This document shows positions 1 to 9,898 of a stretch of DNA of 64,000 nt, piece after piece. The stretch covers positions 930,001 through 994,000 of the forward strand of contig NZ_CP033219.1 in NCBI RefSeq assembly GCF_004006175.1, written 5' to 3'. Positions within the stretch are counted from its first letter, which is position 1. Each line of letters opens with the position of its first letter. The translations under genes were made by a program, and so were the position numbers. A model generated the notes under the pieces. The model searched no databases. It was not told the DNA's origin and was given only the letters and a program-made list of their open reading frames with translations. This DNA comes from Parasedimentitalea marina. GTDB lineage: Bacteria > Pseudomonadota > Alphaproteobacteria > Rhodobacterales > Rhodobacteraceae.

Positions 1-663
1 GATATTGGCGGTGAATCCACGCGTCCTGGGGCTGCCTATGTCTCAGAAGACGACGAGATTTCGCGCACGGCGCCGGTTATTGCTGCACTCAGCGCTGCCA
101 CTGGGGTTGCCATTTCGATTGATACCCGCAAGGCGCCCGTCGCCGCCGAGGCTCTGTCTTCGGGGGCAAATCTGGTCAATGACGTCTCGGGATTTACCTT
201 TGACACGGCGCTGGCGCCTTTGGTGGCACAGGCCGGTGTGCCTGTATGTATCATGCATGCCCAGGGTGATCCGGCCACGATGCAGGACGAACCCATCTAC
301 GAAGATGTACTTCTGGATGTCTATGATTTCCTTGCTGCCCAGATCGACCGGCTTGAGGCGGTGGGCGTGTTGCGCGATCAGATTGTTATCGATCCGGGCA
401 TTGGGTTTGGTAAAACACTTGACCACAATCTGGCGCTGTTGCGTGGCATAGCAATATTTCACGCGCTGGGCTGCCCGATCCTGCTGGGTGTCTCCCGCAA
501 GGGTTTCATCGGGACAATCGGCAAAGAACCGCAGGCTACAGCGCGGGCTCCGGGGTCAATCGCCGTAGGCCTTGCGGCCCTGGCCCAAGGCGTGCAATTC
601 CTTAGGGTACATGATGTCGCCGCAACGGCGCAGGCGGTGCGGCTTTGGCAGGCAGCCCGTTAA
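1..663 (+). CDS. folP: Dihydropteroate synthase, 3' part (5' end outside window)
   Basis: Open from the first base in frame 1, giving about 220 residues of a normal dihydropteroate synthase of about 270-330. It condenses 6-hydroxymethyl-dihydropterin diphosphate with p-aminobenzoate in cytoplasmic folate synthesis. Visible motifs: DIGGESTRPGA at the very start (pterin-site loop), SIDTRK, NDVSG, DPGIGFGKT and LLGVSRKGFIG, followed by the usual C-terminal R-x-H-D-V strand (RVHDV). The stop lies 21 nt before glmM on the same strand; the folP-glmM pairing is common in bacteria and suggests one transcript. The true start is upstream of the window. Confidence 0.95.
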   Translation, partial: DIGGESTRPGAAYVSEDDEISRTAPVIAALSAATGVAISIDTRKAPVAAEALSSGANLVNDVSGFTFDTALAPLVAQAGVPVCIMHAQGDPATMQDEPIYEDVLLDVYDFLAAQIDRLEAVGVLRDQIVIDPGIGFGKTLDHNLALLRGIAIFHALGCPILLGVSRKGFIGTIGKEPQATARAPGSIAVGLAALAQGVQFLRVHDVAATAQAVRLWQAAR

Positions 664-684
664 GGCCCGACAAGAAAGACTACA

Positions 685-2031
685 ATGCGCAAACTATTCG
701 GTACAGACGGCGTGCGGGGCACGGCCAATATTCATCCTATGACGGCAGAAATGGCCCTGCGCATTGGTGCAGCTGTGGGACGGTATTTCCGGCGAGATGC
801 CTCGGGTGTGCACCGGGTGGTGATTGGCAAGGACACCCGCTTGTCTGGCTATATGTTTGAAAATGCGCTGACTGCGGGGCTGACATCCACGGGCATGAAC
901 GTGCTTCTGATGGGGCCAGTGCCGACGCCTGCCGTAGGTCTGATGACCCGCTCTATGCGCGCGGATTTGGGGGTGATGATCTCGGCCAGCCACAATCCAG
1001 CCGAGGACAACGGTATCAAGTTTTTCGGACCTGACGGTTTTAAACTGTCAGATAGCGCCGAGATGGAACTGGAAGCTCTGATAGAAGCCGGCGTTGAACC
1101 TGCCCAGACGGCCAACATTGGCCGGGCCAAGCGGATCGATGACGCGCGGTTCCGCTATGGTGAGCGGGTCAAAAGCTCACTGCCCCGGGATATCCGGTTT
1201 GACGGATTGAAAGTGGTTGTCGACTGCGCCAATGGGGCCGCCTATCGTGCCGCACCGGAAATTCTGTGGGAACTGGGCGCCGAGGTGGTGCCAATTGGCG
1301 TGTCGCCGGACGGCGTCAATATCAACCGGGGATGTGGCTCGACCCATCCGCAAACCGCAGCCGAGGCCGTTGTGGCCCACGGTGCCCATGTGGGGATTTG
1401 CCTGGATGGCGATGCGGACCGGGTGATCCTGATTGATGAAACGGGTGCCGTTGCCGACGGCGATCAGTTGATGGGGCTGCTGGCCTCACGCTGGGCAGAG
1501 AAGGGTCTGCTGGCCGGCAATGCGCTGGTGTCCACCGTTATGTCTAACCTGGGTCTGGAACGGTTTCTGAATGATCGCAACATCGGGTTGGAACGCACCG
1601 CCGTTGGCGACCGTTACGTGGTCGAACGGATGCGCAGCGGTGGCTATAATCTGGGTGGCGAACAGTCCGGCCATATTGTGATGTCAGACCATGCCACCAC
1701 CGGTGATGGCTTGATGGCCGGGCTGCACTTCCTGGCCGAGATGGTCCGCACCGAACAGCCTGCGTCGCATTTGGCGCGGCAGTTCCAACCGGTGCCGCAA
1801 CTGTTGAAAAATGTACGCTTTAAAGCGGGTCAGACACCGCTGGAGGTGGAGGCCGTTCAGCAGGCGATCCACTCGGCGGAGCGGGCTTTGAACGGTCACG
1901 GTCGTTTGCTGATCCGCAAGTCAGGCACCGAACCTTTGATCCGGGTGATGGCCGAATGCGAGGACGAGGGATTGCTTAACGTCTCTGTTGGTTCGGTGGT
2001 TGATGCAGTTACGGAAGCCGTAAGCGTCTAG
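685..2031 (+). CDS. glmM: Phosphoglucosamine mutase
   Basis: 448 residues, normal family length. Converts glucosamine-6-phosphate to glucosamine-1-phosphate on the route to UDP-GlcNAc for peptidoglycan and LPS. The N-terminus reads [12 protein letters not shown] (substrate loop). The active-site serine motif [17 protein letters not shown] is present, as are the Mg-binding DGDADR and the phosphate-binding [12 protein letters not shown] near the C-terminus. The ATG is preceded by an AAGAAAG-like ribosome site. It lies directly behind folP. The next gene is convergent after 64 nt; I see no clear hairpin terminator there. Confidence 0.97.
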   Translation: MRKLFGTDGVRGTANIHPMTAEMALRIGAAVGRYFRRDASGVHRVVIGKDTRLSGYMFENALTAGLTSTGMNVLLMGPVPTPAVGLMTRSMRADLGVMISASHNPAEDNGIKFFGPDGFKLSDSAEMELEALIEAGVEPAQTANIGRAKRIDDARFRYGERVKSSLPRDIRFDGLKVVVDCANGAAYRAAPEILWELGAEVVPIGVSPDGVNINRGCGSTHPQTAAEAVVAHGAHVGICLDGDADRVILIDETGAVADGDQLMGLLASRWAEKGLLAGNALVSTVMSNLGLERFLNDRNIGLERTAVGDRYVVERMRSGGYNLGGEQSGHIVMSDHATTGDGLMAGLHFLAEMVRTEQPASHLARQFQPVPQLLKNVRFKAGQTPLEVEAVQQAIHSAERALNGHGRLLIRKSGTEPLIRVMAECEDEGLLNVSVGSVVDAVTEAVSV

Positions 2032-2095
2032 GCGTCTGTATTCTGTTTTGTTTTCCTGTGTTGCCTTGATGCGTTTCAAACTGACCTTTGAACTG

Positions 2096-3007
2096 TCAGC
2101 CTGGTAAGGCCTGACGGCGTTTGCCACTTAGAAGCAGGCCACCCAGGATCAGAACGAGGGAGAGGTAAAGCTGCGGCGGCAATAGCTCGTTCAGCAGGAC
2201 AACGCCAAACAACACCGACCAAACCGGGACCTGGTAATTGACCAGCGACATAAAGCTGGGGCCAGCATCGCGAATGACCTGAACCAGCAGCACCTGCGCC
2301 AGGGCTGTTGGGAACAGTCCCAGATAGACAATAGCCGCCAGTGACATTGCCGATGGCATCGCGGGAAGGCCTTCTATCGCCAGTGCAAAAGGCAGGATAA
2401 TGACTGTCGCCGACAGCAAGGCCGCTGCGGACAAGGATAGCATATCGGTTTTGGGACACAGTCGGGTGATAATTGCTCCGGCGGCATAACAGAGCGACGC
2501 GCCAAGGCAGGCAATCCGGGCCAGAGCCTCGTAGTCGCTGCCGATCAGTTTGAGGGCATCAAAGCCGATCAATACTACAACGCCGGCAAATCCGATTAGA
2601 AAACAAATGCCACGTCGCAGGGTCAACCGCTCGCCGGGAACCAGAAAATGGGCCAGCGGTAAAACAAATAGCGGTACGACGGCCATGCTGACTCCGGCAA
2701 AGCCACTGGCGACGTATTTCTGACCCCAGCTGAGCATGGCAAAGGGCAGGGCGCTGGAAAAAAATCCCATTGCGACGGCTGACGCCCAGACAAGACGCCC
2801 GTTGCTGTCGCTTAGGCTTGGCAGGCCAATGCGCCGCATCCGGATGATGACCAGCAGTATCAATGCGCCCAACCCGACACGTCCGGCCACGATGGTCAGC
2901 GGCCCCAGATCGCGCAAAGCAACTGAGATGAACATGAAAGACGCGCCCCAGATCAGGCCTAGGGCCAGCAGCTTGATCCAGTTCAATGTTCCCGCAGATG
3001 CACTCAT
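2096..3007 (-). CDS. EamA/DMT family membrane transporter
   Basis: 303 residues, about ten hydrophobic segments in two EamA halves (roughly residues 10-145 and 150-295), the layout of drug/metabolite transporter exporters. The first half contains LGLIWGASFMFISVALR, typical of EamA repeat 1; the second contains a matching SFMSLVNYQVPVWSVLFG segment. The substrate cannot be told from sequence; family members export amino acids, metabolites or drugs across the inner membrane. It lies downstream of ilvC on the same strand but behind a strong hairpin, so it is probably transcribed separately or by read-through. Confidence 0.85.
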   Translation of the reverse strand: MSASAGTLNWIKLLALGLIWGASFMFISVALRDLGPLTIVAGRVGLGALILLVIIRMRRIGLPSLSDSNGRLVWASAVAMGFFSSALPFAMLSWGQKYVASGFAGVSMAVVPLFVLPLAHFLVPGERLTLRRGICFLIGFAGVVVLIGFDALKLIGSDYEALARIACLGASLCYAAGAIITRLCPKTDMLSLSAAALLSATVIILPFALAIEGLPAMPSAMSLAAIVYLGLFPTALAQVLLVQVIRDAGPSFMSLVNYQVPVWSVLFGVVLLNELLPPQLYLSLVLILGGLLLSGKRRQALPG

Positions 3008-3027
3008 GTCGTCGCCTCAAGATGAAA

Positions 3028-3052
3028 AGGGTGCCCCGATCCGGGGCACCCT
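3028..3052 (-). terminator. Intrinsic terminator of ilvC
   Basis: Perfect 11-bp inverted repeat AGGGTGCCCCG / CGGGGCACCCT with a 3-nt loop. Read on the minus strand it is followed by TTTTC. It lies about 40 nt past the ilvC stop, as expected for a rho-independent terminator. Confidence 0.8.
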
Positions 3053-3092
3053 AGGAATAGTATCGGTTGGGCGACAGGGCCGCCCGCGCGTT

Positions 3093-4235
<1,143 letters not shown>

Positions 4236-4272
4236 CTATTCATGCGCAGTATTTTCATTTATCGACTAAATC

Positions 4273-4728
4273 ATGCTTGATGATCTTGACCGGCGCATAC
4301 TGCGCCACTTGCAAAGTGACCCCGCCCAATCGGTTCCGGATCTTGGTGATCGTTTAGGGGTATCTGTATCGCGCCTGACCCGGCGGCTGGACAAGCTGCG
4401 CGACAGCGCTGTGCTGCGTGGTCAACATGCGGTGATCAATTGGCGCGCACTTGGCTATGCGGTCGAGGTCAGCCTGCGGGTGACATTGGACAAGACCCAG
4501 ACCCGCGCCTTTGACGACTTCATCGAGGCCGCGCGGGACATTCCCGAGGTGATCGAAATTCAGACCTTTCTGGGCCGGGTCGATGTCCGATTGTCAGTGA
4601 TCGCCCGCGATATGGCTCATTATCAGCAGATTTACCGGGCTGGCATCCTGACCCTGCCACATATCGCCGACATCGAAGCGCTGATGCATGTCGCGCGGAT
4701 CAAAAGCGATGAAGGGTTACCATTGTGA
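4273..4728 (+). CDS. Lrp/AsnC family transcriptional regulator (first of tandem pair)
   Basis: 151 residues: N-terminal winged helix-turn-helix (DLDRRILRHLQSD ... about residues 2-60) and C-terminal ligand-binding RAM/AsnC domain (about 65-145), with the typical EVIEIQTFLGRVDVRLSV strand. It starts 157 nt from ilvC in the opposite direction, so the shared region is a likely site of ilvC control and autoregulation, an inference from layout. It overlaps the next lrp gene by 4 nt (GTGA), so the two are probably translated together and could form hetero-oligomers. Confidence 0.9.
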   Translation: MLDDLDRRILRHLQSDPAQSVPDLGDRLGVSVSRLTRRLDKLRDSAVLRGQHAVINWRALGYAVEVSLRVTLDKTQTRAFDDFIEAARDIPEVIEIQTFLGRVDVRLSVIARDMAHYQQIYRAGILTLPHIADIEALMHVARIKSDEGLPL

Positions 4729-5183
4729 ATGAACTCGATGATACCGACCGCCAACTGCTGCTGGCCCTCAGCCAGGATGCCACCCTCTCTGCGGGGGCGT
4801 TGGGGCGCAAGTTGGGGCTAAGCCAGCCCGCCACCTGGCGGCGCATAAAACGGTTACAAGACAGCGGCATTATTGCGGGCCGCCGCCTTGATCTGGACCG
4901 TGAGAAACTGGGATTTGGTGTTACCGTTTTTCTGGGTGTCAAACTGGCGACCAAAGGGCGAGTCAGCCTGGATGACTTTGAACGCGCGGTCAGCGCTATC
5001 CCCGAAGTGCAGACGGTCGAGCATGTGTTGGGCATGTATGACTATCGCCTGCGGGTGACCGCCCGCGATATCGCGGATTTTGAGCGGGTTCTGCGCCGCC
5101 GGGTCATGACCTTGCCCGGTGTGGGCGATGTCGAGGCAAATGTGTTACTAAGTGAAGAACGCCGCCCCGGACCATTGGGCTGA
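4725..5183 (+). CDS. Lrp/AsnC family transcriptional regulator (second of tandem pair)
   Basis: 152 residues with a GTG start overlapping the stop of the preceding lrp gene; GAAGGG lies about 9 nt upstream. wHTH at residues 3-60 (GRKLGLSQPATWRRIKRLQ) and AsnC ligand domain after residue 70 (EVQTVEHVLGMYDYRLRVTARD). It is clearly related to its partner but not a recent duplicate. Effector unknown; family members sense amino acids. A PLP aminotransferase starts 150 nt downstream on the same strand, a possible target. Confidence 0.9.
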   Translation: MNELDDTDRQLLLALSQDATLSAGALGRKLGLSQPATWRRIKRLQDSGIIAGRRLDLDREKLGFGVTVFLGVKLATKGRVSLDDFERAVSAIPEVQTVEHVLGMYDYRLRVTARDIADFERVLRRRVMTLPGVGDVEANVLLSEERRPGPLG

Positions 5184-5192
5184 CAGGTCCGG

Positions 5193-5230
5193 CTTCATCT
5201 GGCCAAAAATATCCCCGCCGGAGGCTCCTG
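5193..5230. repeat. Putative roseobacter intergenic repeat-like element
   Basis: The stretch CTTCATCTGGCCAAAAATA followed by TCCCCGCCGGAGGC resembles a short GC-rich extragenic element that I remember recurring behind genes in Rhodobacteraceae. Only this copy is seen in the window, so the repeat call rests on memory, not on copies here. It sits 10 nt after the second lrp stop and may act as a transcript-end structure. Confidence 0.35.
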
Positions 5231-5332
5231 TTCTTTGCCACGGGCGCTGAAATCTGATCGAATAAAGAACCCTTTACCAAGTGGGCCCAGAGAGGTTAGC
5301 CGTAGGGCAACACATTTATTGGAGGACCAGAA

Positions 5333-6457
5333 ATGGCACTTTTGCAAACCGTCGACCCAGATGGGATGGATGAATTTTCAGTGGTCTTCACCGACCGCTC
5401 GCTGAATCATATGTCCAAGGCGTTTCAGCAGGTGATGCTGGACATCAATGCGATGCTAAAGGACGTCTACAAAGCCGAGGCGGTTGCGCTGATCCCCGGT
5501 GGTGGCACCTACGCGATGGAGGCTGTAGCCCGTCAGTTCGCCCGTGGCGAAGATGTGCTGGTGGTGCGCAACGGCTGGTTCTCGTACCGTTGGAGCCAGA
5601 TTTTTGAAACCGGTGGGTTGACCGCATCGGCCACCGTGATGAAGGCCCGTCAAACTGGCAATGCCAACCCGGCGCCCTTTGCGCCCGCCCCAATTGACGA
5701 GGTGGTCGCCGCCATCCGCGAGCAAAAGCCAGGTATCGTCTTTGCACCGCATGTGGAAACCGCAGCCGGAGTGATCCTGCCGGATGAGTATGTGACGGCA
5801 ATGGCCGCTGCTGCGCATGAGGTTGGGGCGCTGATGGTGCTGGACTGTATCGCCTCGGGCTGTGCCTGGATCGATATGCAGGCAACCGGGGTTGATGTGC
5901 TGATTTCAGCGCCGCAAAAAGGCTGGAGCGCCTCTCCCTGTGCGGGCCTGGTGATGTTGTCCGGGCGCGGCGCAGCGCGGTTGGAGACAACCAGTTCTGA
6001 CAGTTTCTCTATCGATCTGAAGAAATGGCGCCAGATTATGGTGGCCTATGAAAACGGCGGTCATGCCTATCACGCGACCATGCCAACAGATTCCCTGCGC
6101 GCCTTTCGCGATACCATGGCCGAGACCCGCGACTATGGATTTGCCAAGCTGCGCGACGCGCAATGGGCATTGGGCGACGGCGTGCGGGCCCTGCTAAAGG
6201 CCAAAGGTGTGACCTCGGTTGCGGCTGATGGATTTGGTGCTCCGGGCGTGGTGGTCAGCTACACCTCTGATGGCGAGATCAGCAGTGGCAAGAAATTTGC
6301 CGCTCAGGGTATGCAGATTGCTGCCGGTGTGCCGCTGCAATGCGACGAGCCCGACGATTTTCAGACCTTCCGTCTGGGGTTGTTTGGTCTGGACAAGCTG
6401 TACGATGTGGATGGCACGATCGCTCGGCTTAAGGCGACACTGGATCAGGTTCTCTGA
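5333..6457 (+). CDS. Class V PLP-dependent aminotransferase (alanine/serine-glyoxylate type)
   Basis: 374 residues, fold type I. The PLP lysine is in SAPQKGWSASP (about residue 190) and the pyridine-N aspartate is in VLDCIASGCAW. LIPGGGTYAMEAVARQF early on binds the cofactor phosphate. The pattern fits the alanine-glyoxylate/serine-glyoxylate/phosphonopyruvate aminotransferase family; the substrate cannot be fixed. A strong GGAGG lies 8-9 nt before the ATG. It follows two lrp regulators and overlaps the convergent peptidase gene by 13 nt at the 3' end. Confidence 0.85.
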   Translation: MALLQTVDPDGMDEFSVVFTDRSLNHMSKAFQQVMLDINAMLKDVYKAEAVALIPGGGTYAMEAVARQFARGEDVLVVRNGWFSYRWSQIFETGGLTASATVMKARQTGNANPAPFAPAPIDEVVAAIREQKPGIVFAPHVETAAGVILPDEYVTAMAAAAHEVGALMVLDCIASGCAWIDMQATGVDVLISAPQKGWSASPCAGLVMLSGRGAARLETTSSDSFSIDLKKWRQIMVAYENGGHAYHATMPTDSLRAFRDTMAETRDYGFAKLRDAQWALGDGVRALLKAKGVTSVAADGFGAPGVVVSYTSDGEISSGKKFAAQGMQIAAGVPLQCDEPDDFQTFRLGLFGLDKLYDVDGTIARLKATLDQVL

Positions 6458-7161
6458 TTTTTTGGCGGGCCGCGACGCAATTTTATGTTGCTGTCGTGGC
6501 CCAACCCGTGACGCAAACACAGGCCGATAACGGCCAAAGCGATCGCGAACCAGGCGCCGCCCCAAAACAAAGTGGGGCCGCCGAATTCTTCGGCAAGCAT
6601 CCGGGCGTCTGATCGCAGATAGGATCGGGCAATGGTGTCGCTGAAGATGTCATAGGGCACAAAAATCATACTGCTGAGCCCGATGACCCGTAAAACCAGA
6701 TCATTCAGGCTGAGTGGCATGTACTTGGCAGAGCCGATCATCAGCCCTCCGGTCACTATCCCAAAAGCAAAGGCAAACAACTCGCGCACGTATAGGGCGG
6801 TTGCGACCAATATCACCCCGGCCAACAGGGTCATGACATATCGGTCCCAGTTGGTGCGCAGGGCCAGCACAAACAGTGTCACGCCGATCATCAGCGACCC
6901 GCAGTAGCCGGCGCTGAGGGTCAAAAAACGATTGCCGCCCCGCGACAGAACCTCGCCGCCCTGTTGCGGATTGATCGACAGGCTTTCAACCGCACCGCCG
7001 GTCAGCAGGGTCATTCCCGCATGAGACAGCTCGTGCAGCAACACGATCAGGATTTTCAGCGGGATCACCACAGGGGTCGACCACAGCGCAAAAATCAGCC
7101 CGGTCAGTAGCATCAATTGCCAGTGTCCGACACAAAATCGTTTGATCTGTTGCAGGGTCAA
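6445..7161 (-). CDS. M50-like membrane metallopeptidase
   Basis: 238 residues with about six hydrophobic segments. HELSHAG at about residues 43-49 is the HExxH zinc motif inside a membrane helix, as in site-2 protease relatives (M50B-like family). No PDZ domain is seen. FALWSTPVVIPLKILIV forms the first helices. Such proteins are often annotated as M50 peptidases without proven activity; a second metal ligand (NxxPxxxLDG type) is not obvious, so it may be a divergent or inactive member. It starts with a 4-nt ATGA overlap on the ubiH-like gene upstream, so the two are co-translated. Confidence 0.75.
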   Translation of the reverse strand: MTLQQIKRFCVGHWQLMLLTGLIFALWSTPVVIPLKILIVLLHELSHAGMTLLTGGAVESLSINPQQGGEVLSRGGNRFLTLSAGYCGSLMIGVTLFVLALRTNWDRYVMTLLAGVILVATALYVRELFAFAFGIVTGGLMIGSAKYMPLSLNDLVLRVIGLSSMIFVPYDIFSDTIARSYLRSDARMLAEEFGGPTLFWGGAWFAIALAVIGLCLRHGLGHDSNIKLRRGPPKNQRT

Positions 7162-8354
7162 CTGGAGCCCAACCCGGTTCGCATCAATGTTTTGCGAATG
7201 GGCCCAATGGAATAGAACGCGTTCAGCGCCGCCGCCCGCATATCACGCAGCGGTCGTGCCTCAAGCATCGAGGTCCGGTTCAGCAGGTCGATGCCCTTGA
7301 CCCGCAGTTTGATCTCACTGTGGCGAGCCTTGTTATAGGCCTCGAGCATCTGCGCATCGCCCAAGCCCTCGCGGCGTGCCTCGGCCAGATCCAACAGGCA
7401 GGCCAAATCACCCAGCGACATGTTCAACCCCTGCGCACCGATGGGCGGCACCACATGGGCGGCTTCGGCCATCAGGGCCAGACGTTCGCCATTCAGCCGC
7501 TCGGCGCACTGGCTGATAATCGGCCAGATGCTGCGGCGTGAGGCCAGTTTCAGATCCCCCAGCACCCCACATGAGCGCCGGTTCATGGCGGCCTCAAACT
7601 CTTCGGTTGGCAGCGCCATAAGGTCCAGCGCCTTTGGGCCCCGGTCCATCCAGACAATCGCCGAACTGGGACTGCCGTTATGATCGGGCAGGGGCACCAT
7701 GGTGAACGGCCCGCCGGTGCGATGCACCTCGGTTGATACGTTGTCATGCGGCACCGTATGGGTGACGGCAAAGGCCAGCGCCTTTTGACCGTATCTGGTG
7801 GTGCTGACGGATATCCCTGCCGCCTCGCGCATGGGCGAGGTGCGGCCGTCCGCGGCCACCACAAGCGTGGCGGTGACACGGGTGTCATCACTTAGCCCGA
7901 TGCGGGCTTGGGCGGTGCGTGTGAACAGGCTGGTGGTGGCAACACCAGGGCGGAAGTCGACATTGGGCAGTTCTGCCAGTCGGGCCAGCAACTCGCGCCG
8001 CAGCAACCAGTTGGGCAGGTTCCAGCCAAAGGGATTTTCGGACAGATCCGAAGCATTGAAATCCTTGATAACACGGGGCTCGGGCAGTTCACCGCCGGCA
8101 TCGACGATCCGCATGATCTGCAGCGCGGCGGCGTGGTCGGCCAGCTTGGTCCACAGCCCACATCGCTGCAACAACAACTGGGCGGGCTGCAAAAATGCGG
8201 TGGTCCGCAGATCTGCACCTTCAGCATCGCGCTCGGTCACCGGGGCGGTCGGGTCAACGCAGATCACGTCAAAGCCAGCCGAGGCAAAGGCGCAGGCCGC
8301 GGTCAGGCCTGCAATGCCGCCGCCGGAAATCAGGATGTCGCAGGTATCGGCCAT
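7158..8354 (-). CDS. ubiH: UbiH/COQ6-type FAD-dependent hydroxylase
   Basis: 398 residues, normal length. N-terminal FAD fold ILISGGGIAGLTAACAFA, middle AADGRTSPMREAAG (DG motif), and C-terminal ALMAEAAHVVPPIGAQGLN, which is the family's GDAAH-P-x-G-x-G motif with EAAH in place of GDAAH. The family hydroxylates the ubiquinone ring precursor, using O2 and reduced flavin. Alphaproteobacteria carry several relatives (UbiH, UbiF, UbiL, UbiM) with different regiospecificity, so the exact ring position is uncertain. Coupled by a 4-nt overlap to the M50-like peptidase. Confidence 0.85.
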   Translation of the reverse strand: MADTCDILISGGGIAGLTAACAFASAGFDVICVDPTAPVTERDAEGADLRTTAFLQPAQLLLQRCGLWTKLADHAAALQIMRIVDAGGELPEPRVIKDFNASDLSENPFGWNLPNWLLRRELLARLAELPNVDFRPGVATTSLFTRTAQARIGLSDDTRVTATLVVAADGRTSPMREAAGISVSTTRYGQKALAFAVTHTVPHDNVSTEVHRTGGPFTMVPLPDHNGSPSSAIVWMDRGPKALDLMALPTEEFEAAMNRRSCGVLGDLKLASRRSIWPIISQCAERLNGERLALMAEAAHVVPPIGAQGLNMSLGDLACLLDLAEARREGLGDAQMLEAYNKARHSEIKLRVKGIDLLNRTSMLEARPLRDMRAAALNAFYSIGPIRKTLMRTGLGSS

Positions 8355-8449
8355 GTGTCAGCTCTCCAGTGTTCCGTCTGATCTAGGCCGTCGAGCACAG
8401 GAATGGCAAGGCGCAAGCCGTCGCAGAGGCGCGGCGTCGCCGAGTGCTG

Positions 8450-9094
8450 TCAGGTAACGTGCTGCAAGAACCCTGCCAGGTCATCTGTGTGGTATTCGAT
8501 GTGGTCGGCATCATGTGGATCTGGAGCAACATGCACGGTGCGCATGCCCATCAGATGTGGCGCGGCCAGATTGCGCGGGTCGTCTTCGAACATCGCAGCG
8601 CTTGCAGGGGCTACTCCGGCTTGGGCAAAGACCTGCTCAAAGGCTGCTTGTTCAGGTTTGGGCAGATAATCGGCGTGTTCAACGCCATAGATGCCATCAA
8701 ACAACCCGCTGAGCCCGCGTGCCTCGAGCACCCGTTCCGCATAAGGGGCGCTGCCGTTGGTATAGACAATTTTATGTCCGGGCAGGGCGCGAATACCGGC
8801 GGCTAGCAGGGTATCTGTTTGCAGGTGATCCAACGAAATATCATGGACCTCAATCATATAGGGCACCGGATCCAAATCATGCTCGCGCATCAATCCCGCC
8901 AGGGTGGTGCCGTGCTGCTGCCAGTACAGATTGCGCAAACGGTTGGCCTCGGCCTGATCGACGTTGAGGGCGTCCATGACATAGCGTGTCATCTTGACCT
9001 CGATCTGATCGAACAGACGGGCCGAGGGGTGATAGAGGGTGTTGTCCAGATCGAACACCCAATGATTTACGTGAGAAAAACTGTCTTTGACCAT
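8450..9094 (-). CDS. HAD-superfamily pyrimidine 5'-nucleotidase
   Basis: 214 residues. HAD motif I is FDLDNTLYHP (Asp nucleophile and second Asp), motif II is YTNGS, motif III K is in LPKPEQ and motif IV is FEDDPRNL. The SDT1/PHM8-like pyrimidine 5'-nucleotidases of proteobacteria share this exact DNTLY-H/P signature and an all-helical cap inserted after motif I (about residues 30-90). It probably dephosphorylates UMP/CMP or damaged pyrimidine nucleotides in the cytosol. It stands alone between a divergent gntR gene and ubiH. Confidence 0.85.
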   Translation of the reverse strand: MVKDSFSHVNHWVFDLDNTLYHPSARLFDQIEVKMTRYVMDALNVDQAEANRLRNLYWQQHGTTLAGLMREHDLDPVPYMIEVHDISLDHLQTDTLLAAGIRALPGHKIVYTNGSAPYAERVLEARGLSGLFDGIYGVEHADYLPKPEQAAFEQVFAQAGVAPASAAMFEDDPRNLAAPHLMGMRTVHVAPDPHDADHIEYHTDDLAGFLQHVT

Positions 9095-9234
9095 GGCTCT
9101 GCTTTAGGCAGCGATGGCTGGATTTGCAAACAAAAGCGTATCTTAGCGCGCCGAATTGACCCACAAGCCCGCGCAAGGCTTGATTGCAAGGGGATCTGCC
9201 CTGTAGAGAGACAGGGCCTAAGGTGAGAGTGATC

Positions 9235-9891
9235 ATGAGCCAGAGCCGACCGAACCAGAAAGACGCCTATAGCCTGATCCTAGAAGCGATCGACGTTGGT
9301 GTTTACAAACCCAATGACCGACTGGTGGAAAGCGATCTGGCGGAACGCTTTGGTGTGTCACGCACTCCCATCCGCGAGGCCCTGCAACGGCTTGAGACGC
9401 AATCGCTGCTGGAGCGGGACGGCCGCTCGTTGATCGTGGCCTCGCTGGACCACAACCAGATGGCCGAGCTGTATATTGTTCGCCGTGAGCTGGAAGGGTT
9501 GGCGGCCAAACTGGCCGCGCGCCATGCCACCGAGGAAGAGATCAGCGTGTTGCGGGATATGGTAAGCGCCGATGATGCCTTGGTGGACGATCCGATTGCC
9601 CTGTCCAAGGCAAACCGGCGTTTTCATGAGCAAATCCATCTGGCGTCGCACAACCGGTATTTGGTGCAGCAGCTAAACCTGGTGCACCGCACAATGGCGT
9701 TGATGGCCACAACATCCTTGGCGGCGAAGGGACGGGGCGAAATTGCTCAAAGCGAACACAAGAATATCGTCAGCGCCATTGAGCGCCGCGATGAAGCCGC
9801 TGCAGGGCAGGCGTTGAATGATCACATTTCGACGGCCTTCATGACCCGATTGAAGCAAGACGCAGGCCAGCGGGGCGGCAACGGTGCCTGA
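9235..9891 (+). CDS. GntR family regulator, FadR/FCD subfamily
   Basis: 218 residues from the ATG at 9235, chosen over an upstream in-frame start (9184) because GGTGAG lies just before it and the extra residues are not conserved. N-terminal wHTH with LVESDLAERFGVSRTPIREALQRLETQ (about residues 25-65) is the GntR signature; the C-terminal all-helical FCD ligand domain carries the His/Asp metal ligands (HEQIHLASHN, SEHKNIVSAI). Ligand and targets are unknown. It diverges from the HAD gene and converges on the glycosyltransferase with 7 nt between stops. Confidence 0.9.
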   Translation: MSQSRPNQKDAYSLILEAIDVGVYKPNDRLVESDLAERFGVSRTPIREALQRLETQSLLERDGRSLIVASLDHNQMAELYIVRRELEGLAAKLAARHATEEEISVLRDMVSADDALVDDPIALSKANRRFHEQIHLASHNRYLVQQLNLVHRTMALMATTSLAAKGRGEIAQSEHKNIVSAIERRDEAAAGQALNDHISTAFMTRLKQDAGQRGGNGA

Positions 9892-9898
9892 CATGAAT